A stretch of 64,000 bases of DNA from contig JAEOAD010000035.1 in assembly GCA_036365145.1 (NCBI GenBank), forward strand, positions 1,982,001 to 2,046,000, given 5' to 3'. The position numbers and the translations under genes are program-made. The notes under the pieces were generated by a model, which saw only the letters and a program-made list of their open reading frames with translations, made no database searches and had not been told where the DNA came from. Positions 13,400 through 26,600 of this stretch are shown one piece after another; the stretch's first letter is position 1; every line of letters begins with the position of its first letter. The DNA comes from Orientallactaga sibirica. Taxonomy: Eukaryota > Chordata > Mammalia > Rodentia > Dipodidae.

Positions 13400-14130
13400 A
13401 TATTCTTTCCCCAGCCCTTGATAGTTCTTATCATACTTTCTGCCTTTATAAATTTGGTCATTCTAGATACCACATATGGATAGAGTCAGACTGTTTGTCC
13501 TTTTCTGCCCAGCTCATTTGGGTAACATAATATTTTCAAAGTCAGTCTATGTTGTACATGAATCAAAATTGCATTCATTTTAAGGCTGAATAATATCCAC
13601 TTGTCCATATACACTAGGTATCTTGTGTGTTCAATCATTTGTTCATTGATGGTTCATCTTTTGGCTTTTGTGGCTAATACAGCTATGGATATTGCTGTAC
13701 AAGCATCTGTCTGAGGGCCTAATTTTGTTTCTTGGCCATGTTTCTAGAAATAGAATTGGGAGATCATATAATGTCATGTTTTTATTTTTGAAGGATCAGG
13801 AAATTGTTTGCACTGTAGTCATATTCCATCAGCAATGCACAAGGACCCTCACTTGCACACACCTCTACCAAGATATATTCCCCATGTCCTTTAAAAAATA
13901 TATTTTATTTATTTATTTCTGAGAGAAAGAGAAGCAGATAGAGATGAGCACATCAGGGCCTCTAGCCATTACAAATGAACTCCAGATGCATGCACCACCT
14001 TGTACATCTGTGTTATGTGAGTACTGAGGAACTGAACCTGGTTCTTACCTGCTAGGCCATCTCTCCAGCTCCCCCATGTTTTCTTTTTTATCACAATCAT
14101 TCTAAAGGATGTGAAGTTCAAACTCATTAA
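13400..14130 (-). mobile_element. Old L1 fragment, antisense, split by a SINE
   Basis: Antisense L1 blocks run from about 13400 to 13879 and resume at about 14080 (caatcattctaaaggatgtg). The DIP-type SINE at 13888-14071 interrupts them, with TSD ccccatgt. Confidence 0.6.
13888..14071 (-). mobile_element. DIP-type SINE nested in L1, antisense
   Basis: TSD ccccatgt at 13880-13887 and 14072-14079; L1 sequence continues on both sides. Confidence 0.85.
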
Positions 14131-14308
14131 ATTAGAACTGTTACCTAATTCAGGAAAAAAGAAGATACAAAGGAATTATGTAACTGACTTACTCTGTATG
14201 GAAAAAGACTGCAAACATGCTGTGATTTCTAAGGTGGAAGGTAAACTATAGTTACAGCTGTTAAGTTTTAAATGCAATAGCAGGAATATTTTTCCAAATA
14301 AGAATCAT

Positions 14309-14385
14309 GAGGGGTTGGGGAAATGGTCAGCGGTTAAAGGAGCTTGGGTTCAATCCCCCAGTATCCATGTAAAGATCAAATGCCC
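14309..14385 (+). mobile_element. Possible old tRNA-SINE head
   Basis: gggttggggaaatggtcagc followed by gcttgggttcaatcccccag resembles the SINE head with internal losses. It lies just upstream of the CpG island. Confidence 0.4.
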
Positions 14386-14494
14386 AGGATTGGTGGTTAC
14401 AGCGGAAAAGGTGAACCCTATGGAATGCCACCCTCCGCAAAACCATGCTCTGAACAAAAGGCCTGAGCCCAAGCCCAGGCAAGTCAGCTCCCGC

Positions 14495-14506
14495 CGCGCA
14501 TGCGCA
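14495..14506 (+). promoter_or_regulatory. NRF1 binding site
   Basis: CGCGCATGCGCA matches the NRF1 consensus YGCGCAYGCGCR at all 12 positions, about 90 bp upstream of the LYPLAL1 start codon. NRF1 controls many nuclear genes with mitochondrial or metabolic roles. Confidence 0.8.
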
Positions 14507-14556
14507 CTCCGGAGCGCGGCGTCTGCGTGCCTGCGTGCGCGGCCCCGCGGCGGCGA

Positions 14557-14566
14557 GGGGCGGGGC
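14557..14566 (+). promoter_or_regulatory. GC box (Sp1/KLF-type)
   Basis: GGGGCGGGGC, a perfect GC box 26 bp upstream of the start codon; it may lie in the 5' UTR. Confidence 0.65.
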
Positions 14567-14591
14567 TCGCTCCCGGGCTCCTGGATCAGCT

Positions 14592-14685
14592 ATGGCCGCT
14601 GTGCGGGGTTCTGTGCACCTGCAGCGCTGCGTGGTGTCACCGGCTGGGAGGCACAGCGCCTCGCTCATCTTCCTGCATGGCTCAG
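14592..14685 (+). CDS. LYPLAL1: LYPLAL1 coding exon 1
   Basis: Encodes residues 1-31 plus the first base of Gly32, including the N-terminal strand and the HGSG motif. It begins in the CpG island. The donor is CAG|gtggag, weaker than consensus. The exon ends in phase 1. Confidence 0.95.
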
Positions 14686-17600
14686 GTGGAGTGACGTAGG
14701 ACGTCCTGTCTGCGGCAGCTGGGGGCGCACCTCCCCTCGGTGACCCGATCTCCCGGGAAGGGGCCCAGGGCACTCTGGCGGAAGGTCGGGGAGGCTGGCC
14801 TTGCCCTCCAGATCTTCCTCAGTGCCCCTCCATCCTGGCCAGCTGCCCACGCACAGCCTCGTCCCTAGACCACCCTCCCCACCCCATTCAGTCCCCAGGT
14901 TTAGACAGCCCAGGTAAGTCAGATAGCTGGCGTCTGCTTCCAGTGACCGCCTGCTCAAGCTGGCCCATGGTAAGGACAGTAACTGAGAGTCACAGTGACC
15001 CGAGGTAGTGTTCACTGGGGGACCCCCATCTGAGTGACTTTAACCCCTGTCCACCTCTTCTTCCTCATTCCTGTTTCCTCCTGTTGATGATGTGGAAATT
15101 GAGACTGTGGGATTAAACTCCGGTGGCTGCAAAGCCCCTGTTCTTATCCAAATCAGCAATGCATTGAGAATGCAGACTGATGGGAAGCGTTGGTTATGAC
15201 ATTTATTGTAGGGAGAAATACACTCAAGAGGGAAGCCAAACAAAAGCCCAAGCCCAGAGAAATTCTCCCCCCTCCTACAAGGAGAAGAACCCGTCCCCGG
15301 TTAAGGAGCCAAGACAGCTCCTGCATGTGGCTGAAGTCATGTAAATCAGGCCTACAATTAAAATGAACCTCATCTCCAGACTCAGGTGTGTAAGGGAGAG
15401 GCCTGATGGATCAGTGGGCCCAAGAGGAACACTGACTGGGTAGGAATGGCACTACTAGGGGCTCTGAGCCAAAACAACTGGGGAAGAATCTGGAAGCTGT
15501 TGATGCTGAACAGGGACTGGATGATGTTGCCTGCTTACAGCCATCTTGGATGAGACTGGATCAGACATGGGTTCTAATCTTGCCAGAGTAGGCGAGGTGG
15601 CATTATGTTTTTGTGGATAAGTTGCTAGCTATAACTGCCTCCCATAAAAAAGAGAAAGAAAGAAAAAGAAAGAAAGCCATCTTGTTCCGAATCTGTAGTA
15701 TCATTAAAACTCCAAGGTAAAGTCCAACTCGCCTTTGACCCAAGTACAGGCATTCTACTTTTGCATTTCTTGCTTGTAATTAATTTTCTTTCTCCCCCAC
15801 TGGGTTGAAGGCACCTCTAGAGTAATGGTAAGGACCCTTGTTTTAATGCTTGGCTGGCCCAGGGTAAGTTCTCAGGGAAAAAAAAAAAATTAATGACATG
15901 CAGCCAGTGTCCTCAGGGGGCCTACCTAATTTAAAAAACAAAAAAACAATTTAATTTGTGTCAGCAGTGCATGGGCGATCACAAGATGGTGGACTGACTG
16001 CCAAGTGAATAGTAAGGAGAGGGGGAAAAAAGTGCAGTTAAGCACCATTAAGGCATTTGGAAGATGAAGAGCTTGTCAGAATTTTTTCCAGGAAAATAGT
16101 ATTTGAGCTCCGACCTGTGTAAGCTTAAAGGGGATGGTCATGGGAAAGTGGAAGTGACTGGCAGGTAGAGTTCAGAGCCCTAGTGGGAGGTGTTAAAAAA
16201 GATTCAATAGTTTGTCCCAAGTTCACTTGTTATTACTGTGAATGGTGGGGGTGAGATGGGGAGTTGAACCCAAATATATTGCCAACTTCTGTTCTTGTTT
16301 AATCTTTTTGTATATTTTTATTTATTTGTAAGCAGAGAGATATTATGAGTGTACCAAAGTCTCTTGCTGCTGCAAAAGAACTCCAGACACACATACGTGT
16401 CACGTTGTGCATCTTGCTTTGTGTGGATACTGGAGAGTTGAACTCTAAGCTGGCAGGCTTTGCAAGCAAGCACTTTTAGTCACTGAGCCCAGTTCTGTTA
16501 ATCTTATCACTTAACTATCTCTTGTGTAAGCAAGAGATAAGATTAACAGCTATCTCAAGTGTAAGCATCTGTCACTAGACCTACAGCCTCCTCGATGACT
16601 CCACCTCCTCTCAAATTGTGCTCACACAACCTCCAGAATGATCATTTAGAAGCCTTTCAGTTCTCTGTCAGAAATACTCACACATCTCCATGCTCAGTAT
16701 TTGTGAAGTGCTGGCCTTTCCTGGGAGACGCTGACCTCTCCTTCCCGACTTTTCGGATTTCATCTGGCTCTCTCCTTTCTGGGGTCTTAGCTCTGGCTCT
16801 TTTCTCTGCCTCACGGACTTTTTGCTTCTGTATCTCACTTCCTACCCTTGTATAGATTTTAGCTCAAGTTATTCAGCTACTCGGATGGGTCCCCAGCTTG
16901 TCAATGATGGTATAGGCAGTGCACAAACAAGCCTCATGTCCTGGCTTGTCTTCTAGTGAACTGTTGAGGAGCTCATGAGCTAGCTAGGTCCATTCTGAAT
17001 ATAAGAAAACCTAAAAGTATAATGTGCTTGCTTCGTCTTCAGGTTACATGTATCTTTCCTGTTGATTTTATGGTCACTTGACTTATGTGTACTTACCATA
17101 TTACCTTAATACTTTACAGTGAATAATAGCACATTAATAGTTATTCAGGAGATAATGTTGGAATTGATGCCTTAATGAGTTGATTGATTTAAAGTTGTGA
17201 AGTTTAAAATTTTTTCTTCTCAGTAAAGCCTCAGATTTAAAGATATATTTTATTTATTTGTTTACAAGCAGAGAAAGAGAGATAGAGAGTATGGGGTGTA
17301 CCAGGGCATCTTTCTGCTGCAAGCAAACTTCAGCTACATGTGCCACTTTGTGCATCTGGCTTTACATGGTTACTGGGGAATTGAACCCTGGCCAACAGGC
17401 TTTGCAAGCAAGTACCTGTAACTGCTGAGCTGTCTCCCCAAACTCTTGCATTTGTTTTGATGATTTTTCAGTCTTGAAATACAGTCATGCAGGATGTTAG
17501 GTCACGTAAGCGTGTCATCAAATTTAAGTTATTATTTCCTTAAATTAAAAATAAGTGGAACAATCCTTCTGCAGAATTGTTACTGTTTTTCTGTTTGTTT

Positions 17601-20600
17601 TTGTTTTGTTTTTCAAGGTAGGGTTTCAGTCTAGCCCAGGCTGACCTGGAATTCACTGTGTAGTCTCAGGGTGGCCTTGAATGCTCATTGTACTGTTTTA
17701 AACAAGGATTTTGCACTAGGTCACTCCATCCACAACAGTAACATAAGAAATGATAATGTTAAAAATTAGGTAAAAATGGTTTCTTTTACGAAAAGTTGAT
17801 TATATCTCTTATATTCAATATATGGGGAAACTTAGAATTCTAGCCTAAGAAAGGTCTTGAAACTGATAAATGATAAATCTAGAAGTAAAAGCACCAAAAT
17901 GACTTTATGAATGTGTGGTCAGTTGCTTCGTGCTCATAACTCAGTCTCATGATTCTCTCTGTGTGCAGAGATTATTATTAAACTTCTTCATTCCAGCCTT
18001 TTTAAGATCTGAGGTTACAGGCTGCTGTTAAGTACAGTATATCGCTGAGATGTTCATCTTACTGGAGATTTTGTGATTCCTCAGGTGATTCTGGAAAGGG
18101 GCTGCGAATGTGGATCAGGCAGGTCCTAAACCAAGATTTAGCCTTCCAGCACATAAAGATCATTTACCCCACAGCTCCCTCCAGGTATGTGGTCATTTAC
18201 TTCACATCTTGGTGTAACTGCCTGGCATAAAGTATGTGTATGTGCCAGCTAAGTTTTTAACTTTAATTCTGTATTTAAGATATTTTAAATTAGGGTACGT
18301 TTTGCCCCCACAATGCATTCTTTATTTTGCAATTATACTCTTTGGCAAGTTTTGCAGCCAGGTGAGTCATTTCCCTCTCTGAGTATAAAGCATCCCTGAG
18401 ACGCTGACTTTCGCGTTCTGCCTAACACGGCCCTCCCCTCTTCCTGCGACCTTACAGATTATTCAGTGTTCAGGCTGCACCCCTCCCCCAAAACAGTAAC
18501 TTCTGCAAATCCAGTCTTTCTAATAATTTAGTTAATCCATGACTTGTGATGCTTAGAAAAGAGTTTTATGTCATTTTTTCCACATTTAAAAATATTATTT
18601 AGAAATAACGTTGTCCTCTTTGAATCAGTAAACCAGAATAGAACTGGAATTGACTACCTAATAAATATTTAGAGTATATAACCTATAGATGTGTCAACAA
18701 AATTCATATTAGGAGTGACATGATTTTGAGATCAGATCTGTTTTTTGTATATATGAAGTAAGCATCTGCATAGTCTTTTATTCTAAACATATGTGGATTT
18801 TTCAGATATTTGTTTTTTGTGTGTAAGTAAAATAAAGTACTGAGCTATAACCTGATCTGATTTCTCACCGTGTCTCACCGATTTCTTCTCCCTACCCACG
18901 CTGTGTGCTACCCAGGCCCTCTGGTTCATTCCTGTCAGTCAGCTTAGCATTACGGATAAAAAGAACTGGGACTTAGTGAACTTCCTATATTCACTGATCG
19001 GAATACAATTACTAGTTGATAGACTTGAGAGAGATTGAAGAAAACTGATCCATTTAAAATAGCAGATTCAAAAATGTTACTGGTTTTTTGGAGTTTTGTA
19101 GTGTATATAAAAGACCTGGGGCTGTTTTTTGTACTGTAAATTGGATCTCTCTATAATGTCAAAAGTGCTTGCTGCTTGTAATAGACGTGTAGGTGAGGTA
19201 AAATGAAGAAGAAGTAGTGACATTCCAGTGAAAATGGGAAAGATAAATATACTTCAGTCTAAATGTAATTAAATCATAAAAAAACCATTGGAAATATGAT
19301 TTTAGAAATTAGGACCTTTCATGTGAATTTCACATATCATCAACAATTGTGATATGAATTCTAGACCAATGATATCCAGCTTCAGGCCGGAGATAATTAC
19401 TAGTCTAAATACCTTTATATGCATGTCCAAAGTATTATTATTTATTGATGCTATTATGATATAGTTAAATGGAAGATTATTGAAATGACTTACTTGAATT
19501 CTTAAAACTTTTTTTTACATTTACATAGTCAATACCATTTGAACAGGAAAACATTTTAGACCATAGTAACCAATAGAAATATAATATGAGCTACATCTAT
19601 GAAAATAAATTTTCTTGGTACCATATTAACAAAAGGAAGAAACCAGCAAAATGTTAATAACATATTTATCCCAACGTATCCAAAATCTGATTTGAACATA
19701 CACAATATAAAAATAGCTCATATTATTATTATTATTATTAAAACTTTAAAATCTGGTGTTTTTTTTACATGTTGAATACATCGCAATTTGAACTCTAATT
19801 AATTGACTAAATTTAAACTAATATTAGAAGTCAGTCCTCAGTTGCATCAGCTGCTTGGTATATGTGACTATATGTGTTGCCAGTGGTTACCAGTTTTGGA
19901 TTTCTTTTTAATTTTAAGAATATTTTAAATATATTTTTATTTATTTATTTGAGAGAGAGGAAAAAAGAAGCAGAGAGAAAGAGGCAGACAGAGAATGGGC
20001 GTACCAGGGCCTCTAGCCACTGCAAATGAACTCCAGATGCATGCACCACCTTGTGCATCTGACTCATGTGGGTCCTGGAGAATTGAAGCTAGGTCCTTTG
20101 GCTTTGTCAGCAAGCGCCATTTCTCCAGCCCCCATTTTGGATTTTTTTAAATATTAAAAAGTAGATCTCATAGACTGTGTTTTGAGAGGCACTGTTCTAG
20201 ATCCATTACCATTTTTATTTAAGAACAGTGACTTAGGTTTTCACTTTTAGTTAGAAACAAAGTTGCCAAGATTTTATTTTAAATAATAATTAACAATTGC
20301 AAAAAAGAATAAAGCTTGCCGGGCGTGGTGGCACATGTCTTTAATCCCAGCACTCGGGAGGCAGAGGTAGGAGGATCACCGAGAGTTCGAGGCCCCCTGA
20401 GACTACATAGTGAATTCCAGGTCAGCCTGCACCAGAGTGAGACCCTGCAAAACCAAAAAAAAAAAAAAAAAAAAAAAAAAAAGGAAAAAGCTGATATCAG
20501 CAAACATGGGGGGAAAATCTAGTTGACTCTTGGTGAGCATAAAGATCAATTTGTAGGAGCAAAACTGCCAAAGGCATTCTAGAAGGAAGCCTTTGCATAC

Positions 20601-23600
20601 ATGGTGAGTATTTGGCCTGCATGTCAAGCAGGAGCAGGCAGCCTGGGTTAGTCATCTGTGGAAGTTGGATTCTCAGCATGGAATATAGTACTGCATGCAG
20701 TTGTCCCTTGTGATATATTTTGTCTACACACTCACTTTTTTTGGTGAAGGGGGAGTGTTACTTTTTAGATAAGATCTCACCTTGTAGCCTGGCTGGCCAG
20801 GAGCGCATTATATAATGTAATGTTGCCCTTACTTCATGAAGATCCTGCTGCCTAAGCCTCCTGAGTGCTGGTTTGTGAGACATGGCTCCCACGCCTGGCT
20901 CTATTCACTTTGTTGGTCCTTATAGGTCCTTAGGGATACAATATCCGAACATTATCCCAGAACCTGATACGTGAATTTGAATACATCTTGTAGAATTTCT
21001 TGTAAAAATTACTGCCCTAGGAATAACTAACTTTGAAAGTTTGTTTGTAATATTGATTATGCCTATGTAAGTTTTCAAAAAGTCAATTTTATTCTGGTAA
21101 GTCACATAAGAATTGTTTTTCCTAAGGGGTATAGGCATTCTTTCTAAGATTTGGCCAGTAATCAGAAAGATCCAGAGTGAGCAAAAGGTGTTTTAGTTGC
21201 AGTGTGAAGCATGCTGGGCTATTTTTGACTCTCTAGGCCCAGGTTGAAGAGGCCTTGCTGAGTCATTGGGCCCGTGTTTTTAAAAAAGACTTTTAAATAA
21301 TATTTTATTTATGTATTTATATGAGGGAGAGAAAGAGAAAGAGGCAAACAGAGAGAGAAGAAGAGAATGAGTGCACCAGGACCTCCAGCCACTGCAAATG
21401 AACTCCAGATGCATGCACCCCTTATACATCTGGCTTATGTGGGTCCTGGGGAATCAAACCGGAGTCCTTTGGCTTTGCAGGCAAATGCCTTAATTGCTAA
21501 GCCATCTTCTCCAGCCCAGGCCCATGTTTTTAACTTGGTTTTCAAACTTCACAACTCTTTTGTAGAGTGTACTCTTAGAACGATCCAGTATTCATAGTAT
21601 GCTCTGCTGTTTCAAGACCTCAGGCAATGTTCTAAATGTTTTTCTCTGCGTAGGCAAGGAATTTGAGCATAGAGTGTTGACCTTGTTTTTGTAGCATAAT
21701 ATGGCTACCTTGGGAGAATGAAGATGGCTGCTGTCTTCCATCTTCTCTGACAAAATCCTGTGTGCCGGTAATGGTAATTTCAGCATTTCTATGTCATGTG
21801 ACCTCTTTACTCTTTAAGACAGCATCAGAAGGAGTCTTAAGCTGGATAAGAACCTATCTTAGCCGAGCATAGTGGCTTACACCTTTAATCCCAGCACTTG
21901 GGAGACAGAGGTAGGAGGACTCTGAGACTGGTCAGCTACAGTGAGACCCTACCTCAAAAAAAAAGAACCTTTCTTAACTCTCATTGTTTTTAATACAATT
22001 GATACTTGATAAATTTAAATTTTTAACAACTGTTTTTAAAGTATCAATATGTCATTTATTATTTTTTAATTTTACTTTTTATTGTTACTTTTTTATTGAC
22101 AACTTCCTTAATTGTAGACAATATCCATGGTACTTCCCTCTCTACCCCTGCTTTCCCCTTTGAAACTCCACTCTCCATCATATCCCCTCCCCCTCTCAAT
22201 CAGCCTCTCCTTTATTTTGATGTCATGATCTTTTCCTCCTATTATGATGGTCTTGTGTAGGTAGTGTCAAGCACTGTGAGGTCATGGATATCCAGGCCAT
22301 TTTGTGTCTGGAGGAACACATTGGAAGGAGTCCTATTCTTCCTTTGGCTCTTACATTCTTTCCGTCCCCTCTTCCGCAATGGACCCTGAGCCTTGGAAAG
22401 TAGGCTTGAGATGTTTCAGGGCTGAGCACTCCTCTGTCACTTCTTCTCAGCACCATGGTGCCTTCTGAGTCATCCCAAGGTTACCACCATCTGAAAAGAG
22501 AAGCTTCTCTAACCAAAAGTGAGAGTAGCATTAATAAATGGGTGTGGACATTAAGAGAAGTGCTTACTGGGCCATTTGGTGAGCATAGTATATACATTTA
22601 GCCAGACACCAGCAGACGTTACACCCCTAGGGCTCATGACTACCCCTGTGACTGGAGGTCTGATTCATTAACATTTTGTTGTAGACTTTCTGACATTGTC
22701 TGAATCTACAGCATTGTAGGTATCTCCTGTTTTCTTTTTCTTACTTCCTTCGTCAGTGTTCTGAAAAGTATCTGTGCAGTTCCCACAGTGGTGTGGCATG
22801 TACGTTGCATATTGAATGGGACTCTCTTTCAGTCTAACTGCCATGAGCTTTAAGTGGGGCTCTACCCTGTGGAATTGTGTCCTGCCTGGTAGCTTGGAGA
22901 CTGCATTCCCAGAGTAGGTGTCCTCGAGAACAGAGCAATGCTGCCTTTAAAGTCCCAGTGTTCACAGTCACACAGCTCTGGTCCAGTGTCAGCAGGAAGG
23001 CACCCTAGACTCAAGAAGAAACCGTGCCTCTTCGTCTTGGCAGAGTATCAGAATCAGATGCAAGAGATACAATCCTAAAACTTTCTTAACCAATAGTTTA
23101 TCTAGAAGTCTGTTGGTGATGTTCACATATTTAGGGTTATTCTTAATGTCTTAAAACTGCTGGTTTCCAATTTCATTTCGTCATTATCAGATAAATATCC
23201 TGATCAGTCTTAGTCTTGGATAGTCATTGATAATTTTATGGCTTTGCATCTAGTCTTTCTTGGTGTTTCTTTATGTGTGTTTGTGTGTGTAAAGTCCTAC
23301 AGCCATAGTTCAGAGTAGTTGATAGTTGCACTCAAATTTTAGATATGCTCAGTAAATATCTGTAAGTAAGTCTATTAGTTACATAGGAAAGGGTTTTTAA
23401 ATCTTCAACTCTGTTTTTCTTAACTTTTTTTTTTTTTTTTTAGTCCATGTGGGGTTATTTCTTTTCTCATTAGAAGCTACGTTTATTTTACTACATGACC
23501 ATTTTCAATTTCTGGTTGGGCGTGGTGGTGCACGCCTTTAATCCCAGCACTGGAGGGACAGAGGTAGGAGGATCTTCAAGAGTTTAAGGCAGGCCAGCCT

Positions 23601-26600
23601 GAGACTACATAGTAAATTCCAGGTCAGCCTGGGCCAGAGTGAGACCCTACCTCAAAAAAAAAAAAAAAAAAAAAATCTGATAGCATCCAAAATTACAGCT
23701 TATTTATTTATTAAGAATATAGTAAACGTTGGCTTTCTAACATATTTTCTATATTTTCTATTATTTTTCACTTCTTTCATTAGTGTATCTTTCTCCATCC
23801 TTTTACTTTTCACTTACCTCTCTCAGCTGTATTGATAAAGTGCCTGTTATAGACAACATGCAGTCAGGCTTTGCTTATTTCTTTGGCCAATTTGATAGTT
23901 CAGTCTTTCTAAAGTTTGTTCATCCATTTACATTTAATAAAACACTAAAGTCATGCATTTGAATTTAGATTCATTGCTGTTGTTACCCTACATTGTTCCC
24001 TTTGTTCTTAAACTATTTGAATTTTTAAAAATATTTTAAGTGCTTGCCTATGAAGCCTAGGGACCCAGGTTCGAAGCTCGATTCCCCAGGACCCACGTAA
24101 GCCAGATGCACAGGGTGGTGCATGCATCTGGAGTTCATTTGCAGTGGCTGAAGGCCCTGGCATGCCCATTCTCTCCCTCTCTCTCCCCCCTTTCTCTGTC
24201 TCTAATAAGTAAATAAATAAAAATATTTTTTAAAAAATAAGAAAAATATTTATTTATTTAAGAAAACGAGAAAGAGGGGGGGGGAGAGAGAATGAATGTG
24301 CATGCCAGTGCCTTCTGCCATGCAGTAGACTCCACATACATGTGCCACTGTGACTGGCATTACATGGGTACTGGGGAATCGAACCCTGGGCCATCAGGCT
24401 TTGCAAGCAAATGCCTTTAACTACTGAGTCATCTCTCCAGCCTGTGCATGAATTTCTTAATACTTCAGCTTAGTTATCCATTGTTTTTCCTGATTGTTCT
24501 AGGGCGCAATATAAATAGCAAACTTTCCCCCATCTTATCGTTACTTCTTACGATTTTAAGTGTTGTTTTTACACATTACCTCAGGTTACACAGATGCCTT
24601 TCTTTTCCCTGCCTTCATGTTAACTTGTCATATGTATTTTAGCTATATATATAGAATATTCCACCCAACAGGTTTGTAATATTTTCCTTTTCAGAGTCCT
24701 GTCTATTTGAAAGAATATAAGTGGAGAACATTGCATTGCGTATATTCTGTTGTGCTGGATAAGGGCATGTCCATTGAGTTTGTATGAATTGTGAATTACC
24801 ACTTAGGTTATAGGGGCTCCTTTTCCTCAACAAGATTTAATAGATGCCTTCAATCAGCTAGTCAGGAGTATATTAAGTAAAAGTCAACGATACTGGACTG
24901 TGTTAATTAAAATGGAAAAAGAACTATGTTTTATGATGTGAATTTGAAGAACCGATAATGATTTTTATTTGTGACATATTCTAACTGTATTTATGGTGTT
25001 CTTAGTCTGTGTTGCTCATACTTAGAGGTCTTCTTAGTCTGTGTTGTTCACACTTAATCTGTGTTGCTCACACTTAGAGGTGTTCTTAGTCTGTGTTGTT
25101 CACGCTTAGAGGTGTTCTTCGTCTGTGTTGTTCACATTTAGAGGTCTTCTTAGTCTGTGTTGTTCACACTTAGAGGTGTTCTTAGTCTGTGTTGTTCACA
25201 CTTAGAGGTGTTCTTAGTCTGTGTTGTTCACACTTAATCTGTGTTGTTCACACTTAGAGGTCTTCTTAGTCTGTGTTGTTCACACTTAGAGGTGTTCTTA
25301 GTCTGTGTTGTTCACACTTAATCTGTGTTGTTCACACTTAGAGGTCTTCTTAGTCTGTGTTGTTCACACTTAGTCTGTGTTGTTCACACTTAGAGGTCTT
25401 CTTAGTCTGTGTTGTTCACACTTAGAGGTCTTCTTAGTCTGTGTTGTTCACACTTAGAGGTCTTCTTCGTCTGTGTTGTTCACACTTAGAGGTCTTCTTA
25501 GTCTGTTGCTCACAGTTAGAGGTGTTCTCGGTTTCTGTTCACTGTTCACATTTCTGTGATAGTTTCTCAGAATATCTTGAAAAATTCAAAAAGGAATAGG
25601 ACTGTGTTCCTCTACTTTTCGATGCGCTGTTTTCCCACATAAAGCGTGTATATTTTTCTGTGAATTTGCATTCTGCATTGTCCAGTGGCCCTTTGATGCT
25701 TAGGTATAGGAAACCATGTTTGTGTCTTGAGGCCACCCTTTAGGGCACCTAGGTGACCCACGTTAGAGGACTCCTCCCCAGACACCAGCATATCTCAGTA
25801 CTGCAGCACACTTGTCAGGACCACCAGCCCAGGCTGTCTTTGTTACTGTGTTACTTCTTCGGCAAGTGTTAATTATATCTATCATGCCTATTACAATTAT
25901 TTTGTTAGAAGTATGAATTTCCACGGTTTTTGTTTTTTAAAAACAGAAGTTCAACCAGTATTTGGAAATTATAGTTTCTGTATTTTATAAGTAAATTCAA
26001 AAGAGGTTCAAAGCACAACTAGAACAGTTTTAGAAATTCTGCTGCTCTAGCTAAAGTAGATCCTTCTCAAGTATAAAATGATGATTGATATTCATCATTA
26101 TGCAAATGCCTAAGCTGTGTTATTTGTTATTGCTGGAAATGATAGTCCTTGCTCTCATTGACCCCCCTACAGACTGAAGTGAAAAAACTATTATAATTTC
26201 AAATAATAAATGTTATTCAGTCAGTTAAATAGGGTTAGGAGATAGTGTGTATATGCCTGCTTGGGTTGGACTTAAATGGTCAGTGGACTTAAATGGAGCC
26301 CACCATGCAGAGAAGTGGCATTCAGGGTAGAGGGATCTGAGCCAGCGCAATGGAACTGGACCCTCCAGCATCCTGGGCAATGAGGACAGAGGGGGTGACG
26401 GACCAGATTGTTCTCGTAAAGGCCTCGAGTGACCTTTAGATTTCATGACTTCTGGGGAGCATAGATCCAAACAAAAGCGAGTACCAAGCGCAACGTCTTC
26501 TTACTTTTAAAATACCGTGAGCTTTTATCCAGGCCAACTACAAGTATGGAGTGGGCTGATTGATTAATTTAGGAACCACACAGATGTTCTTTGCCAAACA

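Larger units (their letters stand above)
14480..14780 (+). promoter_or_regulatory. CpG-island promoter of LYPLAL1
   Basis: A GC-rich, CpG-dense patch in an otherwise AT-rich, CpG-poor window, spanning the 5' UTR, exon 1 and the start of intron 1. I see no TATA box in the proximal sequence. It holds an NRF1 palindrome and a GC box. A CRE-like TGACGTAG lies at 14692-14699, just inside intron 1, with a second ACGTC nearby. The pattern fits a housekeeping promoter. The exact transcription start cannot be read from sequence. Confidence 0.9.
14686..18084 (+). other. LYPLAL1: LYPLAL1 intron 1 (3.4 kb)
   Basis: GT-AG intron. 14780-16310 is non-repetitive apart from a short GAAA run near 15647-15678. 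It then holds two antisense DIP-type SINEs (16310, 17238), a hairpin-forming imperfect palindrome (16497-16547) and a truncated B1 (17595). 17690-18084 shows nothing recognisable. Confidence 0.9.

Noticed and set aside
14315..14773. Long overlapping open frames on both strands (142 and 148 codons)
   Set aside because: They result from high GC content in the CpG island; the true coding frame is LYPLAL1 exon 1.
25005..25531. Possible CRISPR-like array
   Set aside because: Units are directly adjacent with no unique spacers, in a mammalian intron; it is a minisatellite.
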